Assembly (NCBI GenBank): GCA_017506865.1
Contig: JAFCMP010000026.1
Location: 124,001 to 188,000, forward strand
From: Tribonema minus
Lineage: Eukaryota; Sar; Xanthophyceae; Tribonematales; Tribonemataceae
Length of the DNA: 64,000 nt
Reading direction: 5' to 3'
Each line of letters begins with the position of its first letter. Within the stretch, counting starts at the first letter, position 1. The notes beneath the pieces were generated by a model, which was not told the origin of the DNA, searched no databases, and was given only the letters and a program-made list of their open reading frames with translations. This document shows positions 20,373 through 32,700 of the stretch, piece by piece. The position numbers and the translations under genes were made by a program.

Positions 20373-23300
20373 TCAATACGCGGGACCGCCAGCGCCGCCG
20401 CTGCCAGCGCTGCTGCCACCGCCGCCGCCGCCGCTGCTGCCGCCACTGCTGCCGGCAATTCCATCGCCGAACGTCACCACGATTGCGGTCATGTTGTCGA
20501 CGCTGCCTTTGTACAGGCACGCATCCAGCAAATCCGTGCACGCTTTAGTCACGCGTTCGCAGGGGGAGGCTGGTTGAGCGCTGCCGCCGCCGCCGCCGCC
20601 GCTGCTGCTGCTGCTGCTGCCGGCGCTGTTGCTGCTGGCGCTGCTGCTCGTGCTGCCGCGCTGCACGGCGCCGCTGGCGGAGGCCACCAGGGACTTTGCC
20701 ACGCAGCGGTGGCATTCCTGCGGCGGGCAGCGGGGGCGCGGTCACGTTTTAAGGGTAGGTAGGTATTCGTGGGTGTTATAGAGGACATAACCTGAGGAGC
20801 ATAGGGTCTGGAACTACTGTACCCCGATAACCGCACCGTCTGATCAATAGTTGAGGTCACTGAGCGTTTCTGGGTACTTGGCGTAAAGAGGGGAATTGGA
20901 TATGAATTATTGCGAGAAAAACCGGTGGACACACATTAGGACACACAAGCACCCAGCATACACGTCGACAAGATGGTAGCTTTCAGCTGTGGTGAGCCGA
21001 CACTAGCCTGAAGGAGTATGCATCTGGCCCACTCCATAGCATCACCACAAATATGTTTTGGCAGTGCAGGTGCTCATCCTGCGTCAACGCTCCGCATGTG
21101 AGGCATGAACGAGTAAATCGACTGCGCATTCCCTGAACGTTGTTGCTCAGGCAGCACAGAGCCACACATTGCGCTGCTGCGCCTGCACAGCAGCACAAGA
21201 TGCCCATAACCGGTACACTACGTGAATCCGATTTTGGTGCTGCACGCGTCGACGTGCAGCACCGCTCCGCTCGCGCCTCAGGCCACAGCGCTCCTCGCAA
21301 GTGCAGCATCGCTCAGGTGTGCGTTGCACGCCACAGCGCTCATCCCATGTGCAGCATTGCTCAGGCGTGCGTTGCGTGCCTCACCGCTCGACACGCGTGC
21401 AGCATCGCTCAAGCGCGCAGCATGCGCAGCAGTGCTCATCGCATGTGCAGCATCGCTCAGGCGCGCAACATGCGCCTCGGCGCTCATTGCGAGTAAAAAT
21501 TGTGCGCACCTGATTGGTCATGACGTCCCATACGCCGTCGCAGCACATGATCAGGCACTCGTCGTCTGGGCGCCGCCAGTACACCTGCGTATCGGGTACG
21601 CAGGTGACCTGTACACAACAGTGCAATAGAATACACGGTACAGTACATGGCAGTTCAGCCAAGTACACAGGTTACGTTGTTTGCAGGACAAGATTAGGCA
21701 TTCATCCTGCGGGCGTCGCCAGTACACTTGCGTGTCAGGTACACAGGTGACCTGTACAGGAAGGTGCCGTACAGTACACGGTAGTACATGGCAGTTCAGC
21801 CAAGTCAGTTGTTGCAGAACAAGATAAGGCATTCGTCCTCTGAGCGCTGCCAGTACACCTGTGTAACAGGTACACAGGTGACCTGTACACGACAGCACAA
21901 GTGCGGTACATGGCAGTTCAGCAAAGTGTGTACATGGAGGGCATGAAATTGAGGCAAGGGCTGCACACGCAGTGTTGTAAGCAACAAGTGCATAGGCAAC
22001 GGGAGAGAAACCGTGTTTACAGGTTACGTAGTTGCAGAACAAAATGAGGCACTCATCCTGCGTGCAGCACCAGTACACCTGCGTTTCGTGTTGGGCTCGC
22101 AGGTGACCTGTACAGGACAGTACAGTGCAGTTCAGTACGGTGTACACGGCAGTAAGCTGGACAGCGCGCGGCTCACACCAGCCTGCCTTTGCGATGTACT
22201 GCTGCCTGAAGTTGGCCTGCATAGCCTCTGCCCTGACGTCACCAATAGTTGTGCGTGCTTGAACGCACCTTCTCATCACCGGGCGCGACGCCACCGTTTT
22301 TGTATTTGAAGTGGGGGAGTGTGGACTTAAAGCTAGCGGATTGCACCCGCTCGTCGCCAAGGCCATGACACTCTACCAGTGCATGACACTCTACCAGTGC
22401 CCGCGGCCTGCAGAGGCATTTGTGTGCGCACGGCATGCGCTCCCTACCATACATACCAAGGTATGCACCTTCTCATGACGCCGCCATTCTTGTACTTGAA
22501 GTTGGAGAGCACGCGGCTCAGCCTGCCTTCGTCAGGTACTTCAAGTCAAACCGTGCTATCGTACCATCAGGCTCCAGCACCACGCTGACTTAGGGTTAGG
22601 GTCAGGGCCAGGTTTTCGCTGCCTGCAGACCGCATGCGCCGCTCATGATTGTGCTCAAATCCCACCTTTTCGTCGCCCGGGCGCGACGCCGCCGTTCTTG
22701 TACTTGAAGTTGATAAGTAAGGACTTGAAGTTAGTACATGGGGCACCAACCAGCTTGTCGCCATCGCCATGACACTCTACCGCTTGCACACACTGCACGG
22801 GGGTAGGGGTGCGCTCCCTACCATTACGCACCTTTTCGTCGCCGGGCGCGACGCCGCCGTTCTTGTACTTGAAGTTGGCGAGCGCGCGGCTCATGGCGAG
22901 CCTGCCGTCCACGCGCTCGTGCTCCACCGTGCCGCCGCCCGCGACGATGCGGCCGCTCTCGTGCGGCGAGCTCGGCTTGTGATCCTGCAACGGTGTGATC
23001 GCGAGGTACAGATGGCAGTAAGCAGGCGATGCCTTTACGCGCCGGCTTTGACTCTGACGTAGTGATTAAGCCACCGTGCCGCCGCCCGCGATGATGCGCC
23101 CGCTCTCGTGCGGCGAGCGCGGCTTGTGATCCTGCGGCGGTTAGAGGTGACGTTAAACCAGAGGAAGGCCAGGCATAGTTTTCAGGGCGAGCGAGCCACT
23201 CAAAGAGAGTTTGGCACCGCCCCCTGTGGTACGGGGCACAGGCGGCAATCAGCGAGCCCCGTTCATCCCCTCCACTGTAGTTGTTACTGTAGCCCTGCTC

Positions 23301-26300
23301 CTGACCGTAACCCTAACCCTAACCCTAACCCTGACATGATGTGGCCGCTCTCGTGCGGCGAGCTCGGCTTGTGATCCTGCGGCGTGGCCAAGGGGAACAG
23401 GCGTAAAAGAGTGTGAAGTTTTTGCGAGGAGCCTGGGATAGGCAGCAGCGTGTGCATCACTTCTTGCTCGGCACCGACCAGCAAGACTACTAGTAGGCAC
23501 ACAGCTGTAGCAGAGTACTAGCTGGTAGGCTAGCATAGAATGGAAGGACATGCCACCCCGATCCTGCGGCGTGGCCAAAAGACCAGAAGGCGGTGAGCAC
23601 TGCCGTCTCCGTAGCCCCATGTACCTCTAGTCACGCAAAACCCCAAGTAGTCCTGACGTGCCACAATGCGCCTGCTCTCGTGCAGCCTAACCCTAACCCT
23701 AACCCTCGGCACACCCACGTGACTTCCTGATGGAGCTGGCGCTGCAGACGAAGCGCGGCGCGATGATCGCTCACACAAAAAGTTGAAGTTTGCAATGGCA
23801 CTTGAAGTGCGTACCTTTGTGGCAGCCATCACGCTGCCGCCGCAGCAGACGACGACACCCACACGCGCGAGCGAGCGCGACGCAGCGCGCCACGACGATA
23901 CAGCTATGTGTGAAGTTGAAGTATGCTCAAATTAATTGACGTTTGTACCTTGGTGGCGGCCACCATGTGGCTGCCGCTGCAAACGACGACACCCACACGC
24001 GCGAGTGCGACGAGGCGCGTCATGACGATACAGTTACGTGTGAAGTTAAAGTATGCTAGAATGAATTGAAGTTTGTGCCTTTGTGGCACAATTGTGCCAC
24101 CACGCTGCCGCTGCTGCAGACAATGGCGCGCGAGTCACCCGCGTGCGCGAGAGCGATGAAACGCGGCGCAATGCTCACATATACATTAGTTGAAGTATGC
24201 CAAGTAGTACTTGAAGTCCGTACCTTGGTGGCAGCCACCACGCTGCCGCCGCTGCAGACGATGGCGCGCGAGTCGCCCGCGTGCGCGAGAGCGACAAAGC
24301 GCGGCGTAATGACCGCGCACACCGCCGCGCAGCCGGACACGCCCGACACAACCGCCGTCGCCGGATCCTGCACATTACGGGGGTGGGGTGGGGGGGGGCA
24401 TGCATATAAAATAAAATCAACTCACATGAATGTGGATTGAATGAACGTGAATTACACGTTCACATCGCTGTACAGCCGGACACCCCCGACACCACTGCTG
24501 TGGCTGGATCCTGCGTGTTCAGGGGGGGGGGGGGGCATGCAATGCACATGAATCACATGTATGTGAGTTCACATGAACATGACAACAAGTCAAAGAGTCA
24601 AAAAGTGATTGCAAGGCTGGCCCCTGCGGTCAGAAATGCACCATACCTTGAGAGCGGGAGCATACCTTGAGAGCGGAAGCAGTTTTGAACTTGACCTTGC
24701 CCGCAACCACCGCCGAGGCCGGGTCCTGCGCATTTCAGCAAACCCCAACCCTAATCCTAAGTTATCGAGCGCAGCGCATGGACGCTTTAGTCACTCATGC
24801 GACCATGTTCAGACAACATCAGCTGTGCTGGACCTACGCTCAGACTTCGCACAGCCTGACAACCCAGACGCTGCGGCCAGGCCCAGCGCCTGCTGAATGA
24901 CGCCAGCGCTACGTGAATCCCCCTTGTTGCGCCCTACATTGAATGCGAACGCATTGCCTGCACTCTGTGTTCAGTGCGTCAACCGCTCAACGGCGTTGTC
25001 ATACTTGATGGGCGCCTGCCGCAGCGCCTGCTGAATGATGCTGACACGTACCTGCCTGCTCGTATGAGTAATGCCTGATGCTTTGAAGTAAATACATGAA
25101 TATCATCATTCTACATGGTTGATGTTGATACCTCGCACGCCCCTGTAGTGACGCCTGATACACCTGATACTTTGCTGTCATACTTCAAGAAGAAGTACAT
25201 GTCATTATTTCACATTGTTGATGTTGATATGTCGCTCGCCCTTCTGCCGGCGTTGTCGTAGGGTTAGGATTAGGGTTAGGGTCAGGGTTAGGGTTAGATA
25301 AAACCCTGCCACACCGCCTGCGCAATACGCTGACGCGCACCTTCCTGCTCACATGAGTGTTTACCTGATCCTACCTACCTGATACTTCTATATACATATG
25401 TGCATACTTCTGTATATGAAAACGAATCAAAAGATCGTAGAGCTCTAGGTGACAAGGGATGGTTAGCCGCAAGTGCCTTCCGCCAATGACCGTGGTCGCC
25501 GCTGCTGCAGCAATTAGCAATATGATATTTGACAGAAAAGGCTTCAAAAAAAGGTATCGTCCTTCTACATTTAGTGATGTCGCGCTCACCCGTCTGACGG
25601 CGTTGTCGTACTCAATAAACGCCTGCCGCAGCGCCTGCTCAATGAGGCCGCTGTTGCCGGCGTCGCCTCCGCCGCTGCTGCCGTCGTGCGCCCTGCTTTT
25701 CAGCTCCAGCTTGTAGCGTCGGAACTCTTGTGTGTCCTCCACCAATCTGCGCGCGCAAAGCGGGCATTGCATAAGATCATACCTGCGCCTGACATGGGGG
25801 AGCTCCAAATGGGGGGATGGCAGGTGGGCAAGGCTATCGCACAGGGAAGAGACGGATGTCACGCAGGGTAATCGAGCATACAATTACACAATTGCTCTAT
25901 ACAGCAAGCGGTGCTGTCATTCAGCGCATTGAAGCATGCAAGTGCATGGATGCTCAGTTCAGCAGGCGATACGTGATCGCCAGTGCTTGGGGCAGCGGCA
26001 GGGACGGTGGCACAGAATCAGGTCGCGGCGTGCGACTCAGCATGCACCTTCACAACTTGACGCAGTGAATACCAAAAACTGGGGCCATAGACACAGGGCT
26101 CGCTGTACTGCAGTTGGCACAGCGTGACGCGCCACACGCATCGCGCGACTGTGTAGAATCGAGCTGTGCCCTCCACCGCGTCTGCACGGGGACAGCAAAC
26201 ACTGTCACCCCCCACTGAAAGCGCGGCACAGCAACTCGCTGTATCATGGTCTGCGCGGCGAAGCGCGCGCGCACGCGGGCGCCGACTCTGCACTTTCCGT

Positions 26301-28041
26301 CCTTCCAGTCCGCAGGCTAACACTAACCCTAGGGGTAGTGTTGGGGCTAGCATTTTGCGGCCATGGCATGCGTCAGACGAGATTTACAACAGCTGCGTCT
26401 CGAAACCTGCGGCGCATTCACTCACTGTGGCATGGTCTGCGCGGCGAACCGCGCGCACGCCGCGCCGCCGTGCCCGTCGAACACTGCCACGAAGGAGTGC
26501 CCCGGGAGGTCCGCGAGCCTCGGGCAGATGATGTGTGCATCCTCCATGGCGTCTCGCCAACCCTGTGAATGGCGTATTGAGCAGGTATTGAGGAGGTGAG
26601 TTGGGGTAAGGAGGGTGTACAAATATGTGAAGGCAGGTCCGGTGCGGGTTCCCACGTTGATATTAACCCTAACCCTAACCCTAGCCCTAGGGCAGATGAT
26701 GTGTGCATCCTCCATGACGTCTCGCCACCCCTGCGCATGGCATATTTGGGTAGTTGGCGGAGATGGAAGGTTAGGATAAGCAGGGTGTCGAAATAAGGAT
26801 AGGGCTGGAGCGGGTCGTCACTTGCTGGTCGAGCGACGCGTGAACGTAGTTATCTAGGGCTAGGTACAGCCGGTGTTTCAGCGGGCATGGTGAAAGTAGT
26901 AGAAGTATAAACACTAGTATTTGATGCCTCGAGACAATGACGCAGTGCAGGCGTACTTGCGACTCGCTGCCGTACTTGTGAATGCAGGGCAGCAAGAGAA
27001 GGACTGCTCTCGTGAATGGATCCACGGCCCCAGTGTCCGCACTACGTAACGCGTCAGCTTCAGTCACTGAGCTCGATCGAGTCTTGCCGCAGCAACGTTG
27101 TGCAGTGACGCTGCTGGTGTCAGTGCTCAGGCCTTACCCTTAACCCTAACCCAAACCCTCACCCTGACCCTGCTGCGCGCAAGGCATTGCACTGACGACG
27201 CTGCATGGGTTCGATAAGGTGGTCATCCCCACAAACCAGCGCATTACACATGCTGTGTGAGTTGTGTTCACTAAATACACATTACTTATAGGCATGTCGC
27301 ATGCAGCGCGGTACGCACTGCTGCCGCCAGGCTGCAATCGCACTTGCGACTTCCTTGACGGAGTCAGAGTCAGAGTTGCCTTGTGAGCGACACGACTCCC
27401 AGAGTTGAACGAGGGCAGATGGGTGCGATGCGCGCACTTGATGCATCGTGTCAGTCTTGAAAAAACTCTGAAGTCGAGCATTTTTCTGCACAGCGCTCAA
27501 CACGGCAAGCGCGTGGAGCACTTGTCACTGTGCTCTTGCGCATCCTCAAGATTATTTCCGATGCCAGCCCGTTGCTGTGACCTGTTTCGCCGTGCAAACC
27601 ATGATTCAGAGAGCCACAGCTCTCGCTGTGTGCTTTGAAAGTAAAGTGCTGCGTATCGCATCATATAACGACTATTGACATATTCAGCAGGCTGACTGCA
27701 ATTCTGCGCCTGCACCAGCAGTATCAGCTCTCGCTGCAACCACAGTTTGACATCGTCGCTACGCCAGGCTGACTAGAGTGCAGTCGTTTGCTAACACCTG
27801 GCAGGTGGCCATCGCAGTTGACGTGCCCGTTTTGTTTTGTCTAAGCGCGTCACGCATGCGCATGGTAATTACTCGGCACCTCCCTCCTCACCTGCATGGA
27901 TGCTGCAGCATAGCGCACTCCACCCTCCCCCATGTGGCACTCCGTGTCCTTCGCCACCGCCGCAAATGGCTGCGAGTCCGTGTGGGGCCGATGCGCTGGC
28001 GCCGGCGCATACGGCTGCTCCTGTGCCTGGCAACAGCACAC
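20373..28041 (-). CDS. PP2C-type Ser/Thr protein phosphatase (PPM family)
   Basis: This is a metal-dependent phosphatase that removes phosphate from Ser/Thr residues. Exons in gene order: 28041-27892, 26562-26426, 25746-25590, 24367-24224, 22984-22832, 21608-21510, 20717-20373 (stop TGA). Phases agree at all six junctions; the product is 394 residues. Motifs in order: SMQGWRDAMEDAH (Glu57, Asp58), FDGHGG (Asp79), AGDSRA (about 179-183), SRALANF (228-234), CCDGVWD (Asp271), SVDNMT (Asp354). The Glu and Asp ligands of the two-metal centre are present. SRALANF departs from the usual SRALGDF. A Ser/Gly insert of about 25 residues sits just before the last helix, and a Gly/Ser tail ends the protein. 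The chosen start gives MCCCQ, a possible palmitoylation site; an upstream non-coding exon cannot be excluded. The gene is head to head with the PP2C/CNB/kinase gene. Confidence 0.92.
21254..21492 (-). repeat. 48-bp minisatellite in PP2C intron 6
   Basis: Five tandem units begin at 21254, 21301, 21349, 21397 and 21445, each opening with GTGCAGCA and containing GCTC halfway and at the end. Spacing is 47, 48, 48 and 48 bp. The array ends 18 bp from the exon donor at 21510. Confidence 0.9.
21670..22115 (-). repeat. Three acceptor-side ghosts of PP2C exon 6
   Basis: On the minus strand, copies of the start of the 21608-21510 exon (GTACACAG or GTACAG acceptor, then ACGCAGGTGTACTGG-like text and GATGAGTGCCT) lie at about 21680-21750, 21815-21890 and 22030-22110. 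Each then runs into TGCAACTACGTAACCTG-type intron text, which is itself repeated. Confidence 0.9.
22265..22725 (-). repeat. Three donor-side ghosts of PP2C exon 5
   Basis: The end of the 22984-22832 exon (TTCAAGTACAAGAACGGCGG to the GACGAAAAGGTG donor) recurs on the minus strand at about 22715-22662, 22505-22463 and 22315-22268. Frames are disturbed. Confidence 0.9.
23060..23390 (-). repeat. Acceptor-side ghosts of PP2C exon 5
   Basis: The exon start GATCACAAGCCG, CTCGCCGCACGAGAGCGG recurs on the minus strand at about 23133-23064 and 23375-23337. A weaker trace (CTGCACGAGAGCAGGCGCAT) is near 23684. CCCTAA runs lie beside them at 23306-23336 and about 23688-23706. Confidence 0.9.
23385..23540 (-). 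repeat. Dispersed repeat Y, minus copy
   Basis: This is the reverse-oriented partner of the 6333-6480 repeat, sharing several blocks in the same order. It lies inside PP2C intron 4 among the exon ghosts. Confidence 0.7.
23815..24170 (-). repeat. Three donor-side ghosts of PP2C exon 4
   Basis: The end of the 24367-24224 exon (CTCGCGCACGCGGG, GTCTGCAGCGGCGGCAGCGT, GCCACCAAGGTAC) is repeated at about 24165-24075, 24025-23940 and 23885-23815. Each is followed by the same intron text with TTGAAGT/ACTTCAA words. Confidence 0.92.
24470..25330 (-). repeat. Ghosts between PP2C exons 3 and 4
   Basis: Acceptor-side copies of exon 4 (GGATCCAGCCACAGCAGTGG) lie at about 24515-24470 and 24732-24695. Donor-side copies of exon 3 (CAGGCGCTGCGGCAGGCG, TATGACAACGCCGTTGA) lie at about 25045-24985, with shorter remnants near 24893 and 25250. 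The order, exon 3 ends first and exon 4 starts last, matches the gene direction. Confidence 0.88.
25257..25298 (+). repeat. Interstitial TTAGGG run
   Basis: Six near-perfect TTAGGG units on the plus strand within PP2C intron 3, that is CCCTAA in the gene's sense. Similar short runs in this gene lie at 22590-22607, 23306-23336 and 26663-26691. Confidence 0.85.
25425..25513 (+). repeat. Dispersed repeat X, copy 2
   Basis: The longest clear copy: AATCAAAAGATCGTAGAGCT through TTAGCCGCAAGTGCCTTCC to CGCCGCTGCTGCAGCA. The first 60 bases are nearly identical to 45553-45616, and the second half matches the minus strand of 84-130. Confidence 0.8.
26180..26300 (-). repeat. Donor-side ghost of PP2C exon 2
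   Basis: On the minus strand CGCTTCGCCGCGCAGACCAT repeats the last part of the 26562-26426 exon, followed by ATACAGCGAG instead of CCACAGTGAG. Confidence 0.88.
26690..26745 (-). repeat. Acceptor-side ghost of PP2C exon 2
   Basis: On the minus strand GGGTGGCGAGACGTCATGGA and GGATGCACACATCATCTGCC repeat the metal-binding MEDAH part of exon 2 for about 45 bp, then pass directly into a CCCTAA/TAGGG run (26663-26691). The real exon is the downstream, intact copy. Confidence 0.92.
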
Positions 28042-28916
28042 GTATAAGAGATTATGTGTGCTGCTAGCATGATAGTATTGAACGATTGCCTATATTCAAA
28101 CGCTCTGCCATTCATTCGTGACAAAAACCTTGCGCGGTAGACGACAGGGACACTCAAGTGCCAAGGCGATTGCACGGCGTTGTAGGCGTCGATGGCGATA
28201 CCGTTATGAGCGATGGGCCAATAAAGTACCGTATCCACTCCTATTGTCTGCCAGCAGTCATGGCAGCGCAGCTGTCGGAACTATATATTCTGATCTTCCT
28301 AGGTGCACCGGGCATTTGCTGTCAGCTACTGCCGGCAGTGTCATGTGCGGCTGCCATCGGTTGCAGCCTGCATTCTCTTGGCACGTAATCTGCCAAGGAT
28401 GAGAGAGCTGGGTGCTCGCCACCTGCTACACTACACCGTGCAGGAGGGATCCAGTGATGAGGCTTTGGAATGCTCCTCGCAAGTAAGTGGTGCACGAGAC
28501 GAGAGGCAGGCGAGGAGGTGCAGGAGCAGCAAGCAGTGGTTGGCGCTCTCACCATGTTCATAGCTGCTGCCCCAGTTCCGCGCACCACCACCGAGCGCGA
28601 AAAAGCTGGCGCGTCTCTAAAAAAATCAGGTAACCGCCAATTTAGTTGGGGCACTTATGCAAAGAAGTTGGTTAGTTGGCGATCGGTGGTAGAGCAACAA
28701 GTGGAGTCCACGAGCTGCTGTGTCAGACATACCGATAGCATCGAGACGCTGCAGAGAGCAGCAGACGGCCAGCCTGCAGGAGGCCAACAGGAGGTGGAAC
28801 AGAAACATGCGGTAACAATGCGCCATAGTCATCACTGAATCACGTCCACAAAGGCACATTATAGCCTGAGGTCCTCACTGACAGCTTTCGTAAGGTCTCG
28901 GTGGGAGTGATAGAGA
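28042..28916. promoter_or_regulatory. Shared divergent upstream region of PP2C and PP2C-CNB-kinase genes
   Basis: These 875 bp separate the two start codons, which point away from each other, so both promoters and 5' untranslated regions should lie here. I see no strong TATA box; an ACTATATATTC block at about 28280 is the only AT-rich candidate. No ORF here looks coding. Confidence 0.5.
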
Positions 28917-29652
28917 ATGGGGTGCGCAAGTAGCACTGGCAAAGGGGGGCCAACCGTGGTCCCGACAGAGGAGGTCAAAAAGAGCCCCGGTGCAGCGGCA
29001 CCAGCGGCGGGAGCGCAGCACCAGCAGGCGGGCGTGGCGGCCAAGGACGGAGCGCAGGCGAGCTCGGGAACGGCACCTGCGAGCGAGGATCTGGGCGGCG
29101 TGGTGGCGGAGGCACATGAGGCCAATGTCTATACCAATGCACCGTGGCTTACGGAGGGCGATGTGCATCAAAGGCTGGTACGTGCCATAGTTCTTGTAGC
29201 TCTTGAGACCTTATCGCTCAGCTGCCCCGTTGACGGCACTGTTGCGGGCACTTTTATTGTGCATATCTCTTATCATAAATTTCATTGTGTGACGCTCCTT
29301 GATACTGGGACAGCAATTGTATGAGGCACACATGCAGCCAGTTTTACTGAGGCTGCGGGCCAGGCATGTGCTGCGCAGCACACTTCGGAGCTACGGACAC
29401 AATCAGTGGTTTCAACTCACATTTCATGCCATGACTAACTGTGCGGTATACGGCTCTTAACATCAGCTGTGCCCTGATGACCGTTGGCGAGTTTTGATGT
29501 GTTGTGGAGCGGCGGTGACTCCTTCACCCAGTCGAGAAAGGTTGGTGGAATGCGGCGATTGCTGACGCCATGCGGCACCAGTGCAGTGATGCGCGGTCAG
29601 CTGGCTATATGTCCATGACGTGCATCGCGCAAATGGTATCAGTCGCGCATTC

Positions 29653-29685
<33 letters not shown>

Positions 29686-29747
29686 GCAGCTGCTGCGACA
29701 GCGGCAGCAGTAGCAGCAGCGACAGCAGCAGCAGCAGCAGCAGTAGC

Positions 29748-29780
<33 letters not shown>

Positions 29781-32700
29781 GGCGGCGGCAGCTGCTGCGA
29801 CAGTGGCAGCAGCAGCAGCAGCAGCAGCGACCGCAGCAGCAGCAGCAGCAGCAGCAGTAGCAGCGTCAGCAGCAGCGACAGCAGCAGAAGTAGCAGCAGC
29901 AGCAGCGGCAGCGGCAGCCTGCAGCATCCTGCAATGCGTAGGCAGAGTACTTAACTGTGCACTTGCCCAGACAGGGGACCCAGCTCATTCGTGTTGCCGC
30001 AAATGAGTGTGCCAAGCACGCGACAAGAGGCGGTACTGGGTCCATGCGAGCTGAGCGCTGATGTCTGAGCTTTGGAAGCTCACTGCTCTTCAAGCCTCTG
30101 TCGTTTCTTGATACCAAGCATACCCCTTTGCTATGGTGTTCCAGCAGAGTCGCGAGTCACTGTGCCGCTCGTGCTCCGCGGCTCCGCTTAGGGTTAGGGC
30201 CACATGTAGGGTTAGGGTCAGGTGGAGCGCTGCTGTCGATGCGCATGCATGCCTACCTACCCCAGCTTGACGCGTGCGTCTTCGTCAGCGAGTACGCGCT
30301 GTGCTGCTCTCGCCAGAAGAAAGAACCATGCTCTGAAGTATGACGTCTGATCTGAGTGCTGCAAATGCTGCGACGTGACCAGCGCAGCCAGCAGCAGCCC
30401 CACCAGGGTCACGCCCAGGGGGGTAGGTAGGCTTGGGGTCAGTTGAGCGCTGCTGCTGCGCTGCGGCCATCCCCTCGCGCGATGTGCACATCCGCTTGTG
30501 GGTGTGTTGCCTTGGAGTGAGGCTGAGCGCTGCTGCTGCGCTGCAGACGCCCCCGCGTGTTGTTGTGCATGTCCGCGTGTGGCCCGCCGCCTTTGTCACC
30601 TCACGTTGGGAAGTGTTCGGTGTGCGAAGCGCCGCGCCCTAAGTCAGAGTTGTCTGGACGCACGAGCGGCGGCGGCAGCGCGCACAGCTGGCCAGGTTGG
30701 GACGAGGGTTAGGGGCAGGGTGAGCGGCTGCGCGGTCCTGTTCGAGAGTCTAACCTGACTGGCGTGCAAGAGCATGTGCCTAGCGTAAGGGGTATGGTTG
30801 GGGCTGATGTCAGGGTTATGAACAACGCTGGGCCAGCGCCCAATCTCGGTCGCCGATACTGCGAGACGCATTGCGTTATTCGCAGTTTGGCTGTCCATTG
30901 GTATGAGCGTCAACACTATTCAGACCCCCCGCCATGTCCCAGTGCGCAGCAATGCAGCGATCCGCTGCAGCCTGCAGGACCCCCCCCCCCCCCACCTAAG
31001 CGTCTCTTGCTGAGCGCTGGGGGTGAGCGCGCAGTGATGCATACATACGGTCCACCTAACGGTGCATGGCTCTGGCGTGGTGCTGCTGAATGTTGCTTTG
31101 GCATCAGACTCTGTGCTGCTTTCGAGGCTCTCTGCTCTCTCAGCCCCTATCTCTAAACCTAACCCTAGCCTACACCCTCATCGCCAACAGCCTGTGGCAG
31201 TCTAAGCAGACTCAAAGCGATGACAGATGAATGCCGTATATGCATACTGTCAGGGCTAGAGAGAGGGGCAGGGCTAAGTCAGGCAGCAGGGCAGGGCTAA
31301 TTCAGGCAGCAGAGCTCTCTTGTTTTGCACAGCAAGCGGCCTGGGTCATCTGAGTAGGCGATGTCCTGACGCAATGGTGCGTGAGCGTAGCGCCTGACGA
31401 GAGGCTCATGGTCCAAGTCAGGGTCAGCAGTATGGTAATGATAGGGTCACGTGAGCGCAAGGTCGAGATGACTCATTGAATAAATAGTAAGCGGGAGCTC
31501 ACACACACCGCGATCAAGATTCGCGGTGCGAGTCTCGCGACGTGAAAGGTCCAAGCTGCAGGGCCATGGCGGAGGTTCTCTGCCGCCGCTTTCACTGTAG
31601 CGTATTAGGGTTAGGGTTAAGGTTAGCGTTAGGGTTAGAATTAGGATTAGGGTTAGGGTTACGGTTAGGTTAGGGTTATGCCCTTCAATGTAGAGGTCGC
31701 CGTACATGACAGCAGGTGACACTGCTCAGGCTCAAGCGTCTGTTTTGGCGGACGATCCAGGTACAGCGTGTGGTGGCAGCGCTCCACTTCGCGACACTGC
31801 GCACCTGCCGGCGGCAGTGTTTGGGAGGCGGGGGGGGGGGGGGGAAGGGGGGTACGCTATCAATGCGCGCCGGCGCCAGCGAGTCGTCGTGACGGTGCCG
31901 TCGGAGTGGATTCTCATTCCGGGTATGCGCAGCCCCTGCACGAAGCCGTTGCTGCGCGTAGACTGCACCGTGGCACTGGCAAGGTTCAGGAAGGTTGTGT
32001 GCCTCAATCTGCAGAAGAGGCTTGCCCGCCAATGCCGTGGTGCGCGCGCATGCACTATTGCTGAGGGTTTAAGGTTAGGGCTAGGGCTAGCTACCTAACC
32101 TAACCCGGACCCTAACACACCGCACTATTCCACGTGTGCGCGCGCGCGCCGCTACTGGCGCCCCTGACCCCAACCCTCACCCTACCTCTGCTTCTGATCG
32201 CTGAGGGCGCAACTGCCCGCACGGTCAGGCTTTCCCAATGTGTGCTGTACACGGTTTGGCGGTGTGTGATATGGGTGTAGGGTTACGCTAGGGTCAGGGT
32301 TAGGGTCGGGCGTTATGGGTGCGCAACGGCGGCAGCTGCGAGGCCAAGCTCTTTGCTTTTGCTGGCTTGGGGCGACGGTAAGTACTGGGGTTAGGTTAGC
32401 AAGTACAACGATTGCCACAGGCGGCGGGGCACGACACGTGCCTGCGCGTGCGTCAGTTCTACTGTAGTCCAAGTGTTTCATACGCGGTCACGCCTATCGA
32501 CTGCACTTTTTGGGGCGCAGCGACGCTGCACCGCCAGTCCCGATGCCTTATTTTACCGCATACATGTGTATGTGTTGATGTGTATGTGCTTCAAGTGCTT
32601 GAAGTACTTCAGTACTTGAAGTTGTTGCGCTGTGGTGTAGACAGCAGGGCTGCCACACGCTTCGCACGTCGCGCAGGTGCACAGCGCCGCGGCCGCTTGT

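Noticed and set aside
29463-30006. Poly-Ala ORFs on both strands in fusion-gene intron 1
   Set aside because: Product of a CAG repeat; no flanking splice sites in the right phase.
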